Positions 52,016 to 60,566 are shown, numbered from the stretch's first letter. The stretch: DNA of 64,000 nt from Thalassobius sp002708925 (GCF_049803795.1 NZ_JBNAGJ010000002.1:248001-312000); one strand, 5' to 3'. Notes: a model not told the origin generated them from the sequence alone. Translations and numbers: made by a program.

Positions 52016-53008
52016 TTATCCAGCGGCGGCGACCAGCTCGGAAATCAGCGGATTCTTGGCTGCCCATTCAGAGGTCATGCCGGCGGTTTTTGCGCGCATC
52101 GCGTCCAGGTCGGTCAGCTCCAACACTTCGACACCTTTGGCCTTCAGCGTTTCCCGGCCCTCTGCATCCTGCGTCTTGGCATAGTCCAGCGTTGCGGAAA
52201 CCGAACGGCGACCGGCTTCGGTCACTGCGGCTTTCTCGTCGCTGCTCAGCGTGTTCCAGTAGCGGTCTGACATGAGGGTGGTCATGTGCCACGGGTAGTG
52301 GCCTGTCAGGGTGAAGTTCTTGCCGACCTCCCACAGGTTTTCGCCCAGCATAGACGACACGTTGATCTCGACTGCGTCCAGAACGCCGGTTTCCAGCGCG
52401 CCGTAAATCTCGCCATAGGGCAGCCCTACGGGCGCGGTACCAAGAGTTTCCCAAATCTGTTTGTGCAGGGGCACCGGCACGATGCGGGTTTTCAGGCCGG
52501 ACAGGTCATCCAATGACGCCACCGGATCTTTGACCGATAAGAAGTGACGCTGGCCGGTGTCGGCGGTAGCCAGGCTGATAAGCCCAGCTTCGCGCAAATC
52601 GTCCTGAATTTTCAGGCCAACCTCGCCCAGGGCCAATTCGCCGAAGTGATCATAGTCCCGCACCAGGAAAGGCAACTGCCAAGCGTTCATAGCCAAACGG
52701 CCAGTAACCAGTGGGACCAACACGCCAGACACGGCGGTGACATCCATGGTGCCCGCGACGGTGCCTTCCAGCAACTGCTTGTCCCCGCCTAGTTGGCGGT
52801 TAGGGAAAATGTTGATATTGAAAGCGCCGGGCATCAGCTCTTCCAGCGTTTCGGCAAAGCTGGTGGCGAGACGGTGGCCTGGGTGTACTTCGCTGGCCGC
52901 GTGGGCAATCTTCATGGATTTCCCGGCGGCACGGGCCACATGCGGCGCAGCCAGCGCACCTGCAAAGGCTGCGGCCCCTGTACGCAAAAGAGTTCTTCTA
53001 GTGATCAT
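52016..53008 (-). CDS. dctP: TRAP transporter substrate-binding protein (DctP)
   Basis: A 330-residue periplasmic receptor. A Tat-like signal (TRRTLLRTGAAAFAGALAAP) ends at HVARA. The DctP fold shows MKIAHAASEVHPGHRLATSFAETLEEL, then LKTRIVPVPLHKQIWETLGTAPVGLPYGEIYGAL (arginine for substrate carboxylate near residue 155) and VDAVEINVSSM. A start at 53,008 fits because GGGAGGAG is then 8 bp upstream; the ATG at 53,014 is too close to it. The substrate is a carboxylate, probably the one degraded by the downstream genes. Confidence 0.93.
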   Translation of the reverse strand: MITRRTLLRTGAAAFAGALAAPHVARAAGKSMKIAHAASEVHPGHRLATSFAETLEELMPGAFNINIFPNRQLGGDKQLLEGTVAGTMDVTAVSGVLVPLVTGRLAMNAWQLPFLVRDYDHFGELALGEVGLKIQDDLREAGLISLATADTGQRHFLSVKDPVASLDDLSGLKTRIVPVPLHKQIWETLGTAPVGLPYGEIYGALETGVLDAVEINVSSMLGENLWEVGKNFTLTGHYPWHMTTLMSDRYWNTLSSDEKAAVTEAGRRSVSATLDYAKTQDAEGRETLKAKGVEVLELTDLDAMRAKTAGMTSEWAAKNPLISELVAAAG

Positions 53009-53069
53009 CGGCATCTCCTCCCGAAATATGTGATCGTATGAGTGTTTTATGATTCAGCCCCGACGGTGG

Positions 53070-54029
53070 TCAGTCTGGCATGGGGTAGTCCTCGGCGTTC
53101 AGCACCCAGCCCGGCTTTGCCGAAAAATCCTCTCGCGGGGGGCTGAAAATATCGACCAGATCATTCTCTCCCGCACCTGTTGCCCGTGTGGTGTGGATGA
53201 CGGGGGGCGGGATCACCAGCATCGACGGAGCCCCCATTTTTACGGCGCGATCTTCGCGCCAATCGGCCATATCGCTGGTCCAAGCCCATCGCAGATAATG
53301 GGTAAAGTCCCCCTTTAGCGCCAAAGAGCCTTGCTCGAAATCATCATGGTGGTGCGGAGACATCTTGGACGGGTCACGCGGCCCTTCAAACGGTTCAAGC
53401 ACGTTGATCATCAGGGTCGTGCAACGGAATATCCGGCCAAACCGCCCCTCTTGTTTGGGCACATCCAAGCTGTATGACCGGATTTTCCAGCCGCCCACCG
53501 GATCGGGCCAGGGTGTGAACTCGGGAATGTGGCCGCGTGGCACCTCATAACCTTGGGCATTGACGCAGGCCTCGGCCAAATCGGTGTTCCGGGTCGAAAA
53601 GAACCGCACAACCACACCGCCTTCCGGCAGGCACAGACTGCTGTCTCCGGGCGGAACAAAGGTCAGACTGTTGCCCGACACCTCTTCAGCGCTGCCTCTC
53701 CAACTGACCACCGCCTCGGCTTTGGGCAGCAATACCGCGTATTCATCTTGTTGCGCGTCCCGCGTAAAAACTGCCCCCGGCGCAGCCTCGGTGTAGGCCA
53801 CAAGAAAATTATGGCCACGCAACAACCAAGTCTTGCCCGAGGCATCGTTAATCTGGGGGGGCGAGGCATAAAAGAACCCTTCTTGCGGCTCTGCGATCAG
53901 CCCGGTTTGGGCAATCGTACTTGCAGCTGGTTTCGACACCAAGGACGCGCGCGGATCAGATTTATCATACATGCTGTATCCACCGCGTCTGGCGACGGAA
54001 ACACCCGCATGAAAAACCTGCGACTTCAT
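53070..54029 (-). CDS. cupin-domain protein
   Basis: A 319-residue protein with two beta-barrel halves. The second half holds a cupin metal motif MSPHHHDDFEQGSLALKGDF (about residues 225-244) and a later histidine in PPPVIHTTRATG. The first half shows no full metal motif. It may be a dioxygenase, an isomerase or an epimerase in the same catabolic operon. First gene of the minus-strand operon, divergent from an IclR gene. An ATG at 53,972 (MYDKSDP) is an alternative start. Confidence 0.8.
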   Translation of the reverse strand: MKSQVFHAGVSVARRGGYSMYDKSDPRASLVSKPAASTIAQTGLIAEPQEGFFYASPPQINDASGKTWLLRGHNFLVAYTEAAPGAVFTRDAQQDEYAVLLPKAEAVVSWRGSAEEVSGNSLTFVPPGDSSLCLPEGGVVVRFFSTRNTDLAEACVNAQGYEVPRGHIPEFTPWPDPVGGWKIRSYSLDVPKQEGRFGRIFRCTTLMINVLEPFEGPRDPSKMSPHHHDDFEQGSLALKGDFTHYLRWAWTSDMADWREDRAVKMGAPSMLVIPPPVIHTTRATGAGENDLVDIFSPPREDFSAKPGWVLNAEDYPMPD

Positions 54030-54068
54030 CTAACAATTTTGCGTCCCTCCCTTGATTTTGTTTCACTA

Positions 54069-54092
54069 TGCAATACACTGTTGTGCAATACA
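54069..54092. promoter_or_regulatory. direct repeat TGCAATACA in the cupin/IclR divergent promoter
   Basis: TGCAATACA occurs at 54,069-54,077 and 54,084-54,092, 15 bp apart, midway between divergent genes starting at 54,029 and 54,187. It is a candidate operator for the adjacent IclR protein. Confidence 0.45.
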
Positions 54093-54186
54093 GAACGTAA
54101 ACAACGACTCGCAGAGCTGTCAAGCATTGCGTGAAAAACCGTCTTCACGGGTGTGAGCGGACATACGATTGAAAGTGGAATCGCCA

Positions 54187-54978
54187 ATGGCATCCGAAAA
54201 AGACAGCAAAACCGATCTGATCCAAAGTGTCGCCCTTGCCCTGCAACTCCTTGAAACTCTTGCAAATACGGACTCAGATATCGGCGTAACCGCTTTGGCA
54301 TCGGCATTGGGAACGACCAAAAGCCGGATTCATCGCCACCTGCGAACCTTGATGTCTTTGGGCTATATTACGCAATCCGCCCAGACCGAGCGCTATCGAA
54401 TCGGTTCGCGCCTGATTGCTTTGGGACAAGCTGCATCCGGCTCTGCCGACCTGACCTCGGTCGCGTTGCCGCACATGAGGGTTTTGCGCGACACCACGGG
54501 CCATGCAGTCAGCTTAGGGCAGATTGAAAAGAACGGGATTCGCATCCTCAACACTCTGCACGGCAACATGCAGATAGATGTAGGTGTGCGCCCTGGCTCT
54601 TTGCTGGGCTTTACCAATTCGGCCCAGGGCAAGGTCGCCCTGTCCACCATGTCAGAGAAAGCCCGCAGCGCCGCTCTTCCGCGTAAGCTGACGGCCGCCA
54701 CCCAGTTTACCATCACGGACCAGGACGAGTTTAAAGCCCACATCGCCACCATCCGCAAACAGGGCTGGGCGACGGCTCCAAATGAAACCATGTTGGGGCT
54801 CAACGCGTTGTCTTGCCCGATTTTCGATGCAGGCGGCAAAACTATCGCCACCATCGCAATTGTAAGCCTGACCCAGTACATAGAATCCCCCCCAGACGCC
54901 AAACAAGTCCACGCCGTGTCTGAAGCCGCGCGGCGTATATCGGCGGAACTGGGCTATGTACCTGCGAGCACTCAATAA
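54187..54978 (+). CDS. IclR-family transcriptional regulator
   Basis: A 263-residue regulator. The N-terminal winged HTH is VALALQLLETLANTDSDIGVTALASALGTTKSRIHRHLRTL (residues 18-58). The ligand domain includes LRDTTGHAVSLGQIEKNGIRIL and SAQGKVALSTMSEKARSAALP. It probably controls the divergent cupin-TRAP operon through the repeat between them. In-frame TTG 54,169 and GTG 54,175 are other possible starts; the ATG is preferred. Confidence 0.92.
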   Translation: MASEKDSKTDLIQSVALALQLLETLANTDSDIGVTALASALGTTKSRIHRHLRTLMSLGYITQSAQTERYRIGSRLIALGQAASGSADLTSVALPHMRVLRDTTGHAVSLGQIEKNGIRILNTLHGNMQIDVGVRPGSLLGFTNSAQGKVALSTMSEKARSAALPRKLTAATQFTITDQDEFKAHIATIRKQGWATAPNETMLGLNALSCPIFDAGGKTIATIAIVSLTQYIESPPDAKQVHAVSEAARRISAELGYVPASTQ

Positions 54979-55097
54979 CGTGGACCATACCGGGGCCCTT
55001 TTACAACAATTTTGCTCAATCACAGCCTGATCAGATAATACTGGATTCTCTTCTGACGGGTGAAATCAGGTATCTATGTACTGCCAGCGCACTAATT

Positions 55098-55889
55098 CTA
55101 GCTGACCGCCGCAACCAATTCCGTCAGCATCAACGCCACCTCCTCGGCAGCGTGATCGGCAACGTGGTGGCCCGCATCAAGGCTTCGCAACTCCGCCCCC
55201 GGTGTGAGCGCAGCCAACTCTTGCATGTACTCTGGCGTGCGCAATAGATCATGCGCACCCGATCCGTACCAGACGGGGCAAACGATCCGCTTCAAATCGT
55301 TTCGCACGTCCGACGCCGCCAACATACGGAAGAAATGCGCAAACGAGGTCGGATCGTTGGCATACCAGCGCCCACGAACTTCGGCAAAATGTCCCGGATG
55401 GCGCTGCCGGTAGCGCTCAGGATAGGTGCGGTCGAGCAGGATTGGCTCCATCGCGCGCATCCCCTCGGCCTCCATTTTGTCGGCCAGAGCCAGTACGCCC
55501 TCGTGCCCCCCGTCGATCACATTTAGCGCCGGATCGAGCGGCGCAATGGCAAGGCAGCGCTCCGGGGCGTCCAGCGCGAACTGCACTGCAATCGCCCCGC
55601 CAATCGCGCAGCCGGCCACCACCACCGGCTCGGTGATCCCCAGATGGTCGAGCAGCGCAGCCACATCCGCCGCCACCGCAGCGAAACTCGGCGTGGCGCT
55701 CAGCTTCTGTGATTGGCCCATACCACGCATTTCCGGCAGTACCACACCCTGGTCTGCCGGCAGATGTTCCATCACCCAATCCCAACTTTCGATAGAGCCG
55801 CCCATCTCGTGGATCAGCACAAGATACGGACCCTTACCGTACCGGACATGGTAGCGCAGCACCATTTCGTCACTCTCAAACCAGCGCAT
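55098..55889 (-). CDS. alpha/beta hydrolase with cysteine nucleophile (PcaD-like)
   Basis: A 263-residue alpha/beta hydrolase. The oxyanion region is LVLIHEMGGSIESWDWV (residue 23 on), the elbow is VVVAGCAIGGAIAVQF with cysteine 94 in place of serine, the acid is in YGSGAHDLLRTPEYM and the histidine is in LDAGHHVADHAAEEV. It resembles 3-oxoadipate enol-lactonases in length and layout. Cysteine nucleophiles are known in dienelactone hydrolases. The start at 55,889 has GGAG 5 bp upstream. A CGGAC-N4-GTCCG palindrome lies 24 bp upstream of the start. Confidence 0.88.
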   Translation of the reverse strand: MRWFESDEMVLRYHVRYGKGPYLVLIHEMGGSIESWDWVMEHLPADQGVVLPEMRGMGQSQKLSATPSFAAVAADVAALLDHLGITEPVVVAGCAIGGAIAVQFALDAPERCLAIAPLDPALNVIDGGHEGVLALADKMEAEGMRAMEPILLDRTYPERYRQRHPGHFAEVRGRWYANDPTSFAHFFRMLAASDVRNDLKRIVCPVWYGSGAHDLLRTPEYMQELAALTPGAELRSLDAGHHVADHAAEEVALMLTELVAAVS

Positions 55890-55912
55890 CTTTTCTCCAT
55901 ATGTTCGCAATA

Positions 55913-55926
55913 CGGACTATTGTCCG
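55913..55926. promoter_or_regulatory. CGGAC-N4-GTCCG operator, copy 1
   Basis: CGGACTATTGTCCG is a near-perfect palindrome 24 bp before the hydrolase start. The same half-sites and spacing occur at 56,893-56,906, in front of the CoA-transferase genes. Confidence 0.65.
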
Positions 55927-55994
55927 GCAATTTGAGGGCAATATTTGCACAGCCCTTTTGCAAACATCAAGGAAAAGCAGCGCACCTGGTGCCG

Positions 55995-56807
55995 CTACCA
56001 GCCCATCGTACCAGAAAGTTTTTGCGCGGACTTCAGCAGCTCGGGCAGAAAATCGTTGCGCAGCTCATCCACGTTGTGGCGTGCCGATATGGTCGAAGCG
56101 TTCAGCGCCGCCATGGTTCGCCCGTTGGGGCTGCGGATCGGCACTGAGATCGAACGGATACCGATCTCCAGCTCCTCATCGATAATCGCATAACCCTGCT
56201 CACGTATCACACGGATCTCCTGCCAGAAGCGCTCCATGTCGGTGATCGTCTTCTCTGTAAGCTGCTTGAGCGGATAGGAGCGCAGCCAATTGTGCAGATC
56301 GCTGTCGGAAAGCGAGGCAAGAAGCACTCGCCCGATCGAGGAGCAGGCCGCTGGCAGCCGTGTGCCGTTCACAATACGCGACGAGTAGATCCGCCGCACT
56401 TCTACCCGCTCGATATAGATAATGTCTTCGCCATCGAGGATGCCCACCGAGGCCGACTCGTCAAGCGTGCTGGTCAGCTCCTTCAGGATCGCCGCCGACC
56501 CTTCGCCCACGCCAAGCGGCATCAGGAAGCCACGCGAGAGGTTGATCAATTTTGGAGTGAGCCAGAAGAATTTTCCATCGGTATCAACATAGTGAATCTC
56601 GGCAAGGGTGAGCAGTAGCCGCCGCGCCGTACCACGGCTCAGATCGGTGAGCTTGGCGGCATCGGTGAGCGTAAGCCGTCCGCGCTGGCGCACTGCTTCG
56701 TCAGATGTGAAACACTCCAGGATCGACATCGCTCGTCCTACTGCGCTCACGAAATCCGTGCGGCGCGTGTCCGATCCGGCTTCGATCACCTCATTCTTTC
56801 CTGGCAT
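55995..56807 (-). CDS. IclR-family regulator (PcaR/PobR-like)
   Basis: A 270-residue regulator. The HTH is RLTLTDAAKLTDLSRGTARRLLLTL (residues 44-68). The effector domain shows SVGILDGEDIIYIERVEVRR and ACSSIGRVLLASLSD, and ELEIGIRSISVPIRSPNGR near the end, features of the PcaR/PobR subgroup that senses aromatic-pathway acids. It lies between two transcription units that share a palindromic operator, so it probably controls both. Confidence 0.92.
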   Translation of the reverse strand: MPGKNEVIEAGSDTRRTDFVSAVGRAMSILECFTSDEAVRQRGRLTLTDAAKLTDLSRGTARRLLLTLAEIHYVDTDGKFFWLTPKLINLSRGFLMPLGVGEGSAAILKELTSTLDESASVGILDGEDIIYIERVEVRRIYSSRIVNGTRLPAACSSIGRVLLASLSDSDLHNWLRSYPLKQLTEKTITDMERFWQEIRVIREQGYAIIDEELEIGIRSISVPIRSPNGRTMAALNASTISARHNVDELRNDFLPELLKSAQKLSGTMGW

Positions 56808-56891
56808 TCACACCCTTCCTCAATAGCGCACTCAGGCCGACCATACACAATTTTCGACACTTGCACCCGTCTCATAGCACGTCACTCAAAA

Positions 56892-56907
56892 ACGGACAAT
56901 CGTCCGT
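56892..56907. promoter_or_regulatory. CGGAC-N4-GTCCG operator, copy 2
   Basis: ACGGACAATCGTCCGT is a palindrome (6-bp arms, AATC spacer) between the divergent IclR gene and the CoA-transferase operon. TTGACA, a candidate -35 of the rightward promoter, begins 16 bp downstream. A weaker related site, GGACAACTGTTC, occurs near 56,953. Confidence 0.65.
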
Positions 56908-57051
56908 ATAGCAGACACACCCTTGACATGCTATTTGCTGACGTGCATTTTTTGGACAACTGTTCACATTGCGGACATTTGGCGGGAAGGAGCCGGCGCC
57001 ATTGCTGGCGACGTTGCGTTGAAACCACCGAGAGACGAGGATCAAACTGGA

Positions 57052-57732
57052 ATGATTGACAAATTTGCCCCAGGCATCGCTGAGGCGCTCGCAGAGGTTC
57101 CCGATGCAGCCACCATCCTTCTTGGCGGCTTTGGTGCTGTTGGACAAGCGAATCCACTCATTGAAGGGCTGTTAGACACTGGCGTGAGCAACCTCACAAT
57201 CGTGGCCAATAATGCCGGATACGGCAAAGTCGGACTGGCGCGGCTGCTTAGGGAAGGCCGTGTGCGCAAGTTGATCTGTAGCTATCCGCGCATCGCCGGA
57301 TCCACCATTTTCGAAGAGCTCTACAGCGCTGGCAAGCTAGAGCTAGAGTTGGTGCCTCAAGGCACGCTGGCCGAACGGATGCGCGCCGCAGGCGCTGGCA
57401 TCCCAGCCTTCTTTACTCCCACTGGCGCCAACACACTGCTCTCGCAGGGTAAGGAGATCCGCGACTATAACGGCCTCCCCCATGTGCTCGAAGAAGCACT
57501 TTACGGCGATGTCGCACTGATCGAAGCCTGGGAGGCCGACAGGTGGGGCAACCTCACCTACCGCGACGCAGGCCGCAATTTCAATCCAATCTGCGCCATG
57601 GCAGCCAAGCTCACCATCGCCCAGACGCAGCACACCCGCGAATTGGGCGAGCTGAACCCCGAGCACATCATAACTCCGGGCATCTTCGTCGATAGGGTGG
57701 TTCATGTCCCATGCGGCGATCCAGTCGGTTAA
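57052..57732 (+). CDS. 3-oxoacid (3-oxoadipate-type) CoA-transferase subunit A
   Basis: A 226-residue alpha subunit of a family I CoA-transferase. The glycine motif is ATILLGGFGAVGQANPLI (about residue 21 on), followed by NLTIVANNAGYGKVGLARLL, ICSYPRIAGSTIFEELY, LVPQGTLAERMRAAGAGIPAFFTPTGANT and WGNLTYRDAGRNFNPICAMAA. With subunit B it transfers CoA from succinyl-CoA to a 3-oxoacid. The ATG at 57,052 fits the family N-terminus; the frame is open upstream but not protein-like. Confidence 0.92.
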   Translation: MIDKFAPGIAEALAEVPDAATILLGGFGAVGQANPLIEGLLDTGVSNLTIVANNAGYGKVGLARLLREGRVRKLICSYPRIAGSTIFEELYSAGKLELELVPQGTLAERMRAAGAGIPAFFTPTGANTLLSQGKEIRDYNGLPHVLEEALYGDVALIEAWEADRWGNLTYRDAGRNFNPICAMAAKLTIAQTQHTRELGELNPEHIITPGIFVDRVVHVPCGDPVG

Positions 57733-57745
57733 GGAGGCACAACCT

Positions 57746-58408
57746 ATGTCAGAACAAAATTATTCCCCCCGTGGCCGCAGCGCCATCGCCAAGCGCGTCG
57801 CCGAAGACATTCCTGAAGGCTGGTATGTGAACCTCGGTATCGGGGTCCCTACGCTGGTAGCCGATCAGGTACCCGAAGAGCGCGAAGTGGTGTTTCACGC
57901 TGAAAACGGCATTCTCGGTATCGGCCCGTCCCCGGCGCCTGAAGATGTTAATCCGTGGCTCATTAATGCGGGCAAGCAACATATCACGCTGATGAAAGGC
58001 GGCTCGTATTTCCATCACGCCGATAGTTTTTCTATGATCCGAGGCCAGCATCTCGATCTGTGCGTTTTGGGCGCTTATGAGGTGGCGGCCAATGGCGATC
58101 TGGCCAACTGGGCGCGCTCCTCTACCGATACCGCGCCCGCTGTAGGCGGTGCGATGGATCTTGCCATCGGTGCCAAGCGCGTCTGGGTCGCGATGCAGCA
58201 CCTCACCAAGGATGGCACCCCCCGCCTTGTGGAGCGCTGCTCCTACCCGCTCACATCGGCTGCCTGCGTCAAGCGCATCTTTACCGATCTTGCTGTGATT
58301 GATGTCACCCCGCAGGGCTTCGAAGTCCGCGAAATCATCGACGGGCTGAGCTTTGACGAGCTACAATCCAAAACGGGCGCGCCCTTGATCATGCGGCAAG
58401 CCGCCTGA
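57746..58408 (+). CDS. 3-oxoacid (3-oxoadipate-type) CoA-transferase subunit B
   Basis: A 220-residue beta subunit. The catalytic glutamate is in FHAENGILGIGP (E53), preceded by GWYVNLGIGVPTLVAD; GGSYFHHADSFSMIRGQHLDLCVLGAYEV and the conserved GGAMDLAIGAKRVWVAMQH follow. AAGGAGG is 9 bp before the ATG at 57,746. It starts 14 bp after subunit A and must form a complex with it. Confidence 0.94.
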   Translation: MSEQNYSPRGRSAIAKRVAEDIPEGWYVNLGIGVPTLVADQVPEEREVVFHAENGILGIGPSPAPEDVNPWLINAGKQHITLMKGGSYFHHADSFSMIRGQHLDLCVLGAYEVAANGDLANWARSSTDTAPAVGGAMDLAIGAKRVWVAMQHLTKDGTPRLVERCSYPLTSAACVKRIFTDLAVIDVTPQGFEVREIIDGLSFDELQSKTGAPLIMRQAA

Positions 58409-58434
58409 TCCGCGCCACGAGGGAGGAGGCCACC

Positions 58435-58923
58435 ATGGCAGACACGATTGAAACCCGGCTCAAAGCACTGGAAGATCGCGCCGAAATCGCAGAACTTCGC
58501 GCCCGCTATTGCCACGTACTCGATCACCGCGACTGGGACGCGCTGGCTGAGATGTTCACCGAAGACGGCGAATTCAACGGCCTCGCACACGCTAAAGGCC
58601 GGGCCGAGATACACCAGTTTTTCAGCGGCTTTGTCGATAGCATGGCCGAGGGCTTCTGGCATTTCTGCACCAACCCCACGATCCAGCTGAACGGTGATAC
58701 CGCCACAGGCCGCACCTCAATGCAATATCTGTCGGTGAAACAAGGCGTCAGCTATGTTTCCGCCGGACATTACGACGATAAGCTGGAGCGCGTGGATGGC
58801 GTCTGGAAGTTTCGCGAGCGCAAGATCACCTTCTACTATTTCGCGCCGCTCTCTGAAGGGTTTGTCGGCAAACCAACCTATATCGAAATCGACGGCACAC
58901 CGCGCGTGCCCCAAACGGCCTGA
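58435..58923 (+). CDS. SnoaL/NTF2-like protein
   Basis: A 162-residue protein of the SnoaL_4 type: LEDRAEIAELRARYCHVLDHRDWDALAEMFTEDGEF at the N-terminus, a conserved histidine in MAEGFWHFCTNPTIQL, then paired strands. Relatives include dehydratases, isomerases and the small subunits of ring-hydroxylating dioxygenases; the H-D pair suggests a catalytic acid-base role. GGGAGGAGG precedes the ATG. It is in the CoA-transferase operon. Confidence 0.82.
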   Translation: MADTIETRLKALEDRAEIAELRARYCHVLDHRDWDALAEMFTEDGEFNGLAHAKGRAEIHQFFSGFVDSMAEGFWHFCTNPTIQLNGDTATGRTSMQYLSVKQGVSYVSAGHYDDKLERVDGVWKFRERKITFYYFAPLSEGFVGKPTYIEIDGTPRVPQTA

Positions 58924-58952
58924 GCCTTTTACGGCAAAAAGGGAGAGACTAC

Positions 58953-59858
58953 ATGATTCAAACACGACAAATCGGCAAGGCCCGCGTGTCGCGCGTTGTG
59001 GAATATTCCGCGCCCACCCATGATCCGGCGTTCCTGTTTCCCGATCTCGCGCAGACCGATCTGGACGCGCTAGCCGGTAAGCTTGCGCCGCATCACTACG
59101 TGCCGGCAATGAACCGCCTCGTGGTCACTATCCAGATGTGGGTGGTGCAGATCGACGACAAAGTGATCATCATTGATACCGGCGTCGGCAACGATAAGCC
59201 GCGCACCGCGCCGCGCATGAAGAGCCTCAACAACCGTGTGGGCGAATGGCTCGAAGCCGTGGGCGCGGGTTTCGATAAGGTCACGCATGTCGTGCAGACA
59301 CACCTGCATTCCGATCACACCGGATGGAACACGGTGCTTGAGCGTGGCAAATGGATCCCTGCTTTTCCAAATGCCCGCTACCTGATGCCGAAAACAGATT
59401 ACGACTACTGGGTAGACGCCATCACCAAATCCCCCGACATTGCAATGGACAACAGCTGGGAGGATAGCGTGGCCCCCATTGTGGAAGCCGGGCTGGTGGA
59501 GTTCATCGCGGATGACGCGGGTGAAATCCTTGGCTGTCTGTCGGTCGAGCCAGTGCCAGGGCACACACCGGGTATGCTGTCCTACCGGCTGCGCTCGGAA
59601 GGTGAAGAGGGCCTCTTCTGCGCCGACGTGTTTCACTCACCCGTTCAGATTTACAAACCAGAGATCAACACCGCCTATTGTGTGCTGCAAGATACCGCCC
59701 GCGAAACCCGCGCGCGCGTTCTGGCCGAGGCTGCCGACAGCGGCGCACTGATCATGCCAATGCATTTTGGCCTCCCCTGCTGCGGATACATCCGCCGGGA
59801 AGGTGAAGGGTATCGGTTCGAGCCCGCGAGCTGGCCAGATTTGAAACTGCCCGCATAA
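58953..59858 (+). CDS. MBL-fold metallo-hydrolase
   Basis: A 301-residue metallo-beta-lactamase fold enzyme. Metal ligands: THLHSDHTGWN (about residue 115), the histidine in VEPVPGHTPGMLSY (about 200), the aspartate in EEGLFCADVFHSP and the last histidine in IMPMHFGLPCCG. It may be a lactonase or thioesterase; thioesters or lactones are expected intermediates in this operon. GGGAG precedes the ATG. Last gene of the operon before the terminator. Confidence 0.9.
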   Translation: MIQTRQIGKARVSRVVEYSAPTHDPAFLFPDLAQTDLDALAGKLAPHHYVPAMNRLVVTIQMWVVQIDDKVIIIDTGVGNDKPRTAPRMKSLNNRVGEWLEAVGAGFDKVTHVVQTHLHSDHTGWNTVLERGKWIPAFPNARYLMPKTDYDYWVDAITKSPDIAMDNSWEDSVAPIVEAGLVEFIADDAGEILGCLSVEPVPGHTPGMLSYRLRSEGEEGLFCADVFHSPVQIYKPEINTAYCVLQDTARETRARVLAEAADSGALIMPMHFGLPCCGYIRREGEGYRFEPASWPDLKLPA

Positions 59859-59867
59859 GGCCCTCAG

Positions 59868-59903
59868 AAAAAGCCCCGACCATCTGGCCGGGGCTTTCTT
59901 TTT
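59868..59903 (+). terminator. terminator after the CoA-transferase operon
   Basis: AAAAAGCCCCG pairs with CGGGGCTTT around an internal loop and is followed by CTTTTT. It ends at the stop of the convergent GST gene and may serve both strands. Confidence 0.82.
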
Positions 59904-60537
59904 ATTCCTGCGGGCGCGGGTCGTCCTGAAACTCCGTCGCCTTAAACGAGGGCCGCTCTAGTAACCCGTCATGCAACACCGCAAGCGCAGGGCGGGACTT
60001 GCGCCACGCCAGCTCATCAAAACGGAAATCAAGATAGCACAGTGCAACACCAATAGAGATATGGCCCGCATCGAAGTCTCGCGCAGCCAGGCGCTCTGCG
60101 TTGGCTTCCAAATAATCTAGAGCTGACTTAAACTTGGCCGCACACACATCGAAAACCCGCGGATCCTGTCGAGCTGCCTCACGCATGTTTCGTTCGATCA
60201 GCAATGTCACGCCGACTTCGATTATCCCATGTCCTAGTGCCTCATCCGACAAAGCCTGAATCCGATTTGCATCTGCCGGAAACAGACAGGGCCCAAGCTC
60301 CGATTGCATGTCCGCCCATTCCATAAGAACGCGCGAGTCCCAGATCGGCGGCTGCCCCGCACGTTCAAGCGTCGGGATCTTGGCCAGCGGGTTCGTGGCG
60401 AAAAAATCCTGAGGCGGATACATCGGATCCGCGAGCGTCCGAACTGTTTCGATCTGCTCTGTCAGGCCTTTTTCATGAATCGCGACCATAACCTTGCGCA
60501 CATAAGGCGAGCGGGGCGACCAGTGTAATGTGTCCAT
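59902..60537 (-). CDS. glutathione S-transferase family protein
   Basis: A 211-residue GST: LHWSPRSPYVRKVMVAIHEKGL at the N-terminus (catalytic serine in RSPYVR), the cis-proline in LAKIPTLERAG, WDSRVLMEWAD, and the C-terminal domain with HISIGVALCYLDFRFDELAW. It is a distant paralogue of the GST at 27,805. A role in the neighbouring pathway (etherase or isomerase) is possible. GGAGGAG is 8 bp before the ATG at 60,537. Confidence 0.9.
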   Translation of the reverse strand: MDTLHWSPRSPYVRKVMVAIHEKGLTEQIETVRTLADPMYPPQDFFATNPLAKIPTLERAGQPPIWDSRVLMEWADMQSELGPCLFPADANRIQALSDEALGHGIIEVGVTLLIERNMREAARQDPRVFDVCAAKFKSALDYLEANAERLAARDFDAGHISIGVALCYLDFRFDELAWRKSRPALAVLHDGLLERPSFKATEFQDDPRPQE

Positions 60538-60566
60538 ATTCTTCTCCTCCAAAAGGTTCAGGGCTG

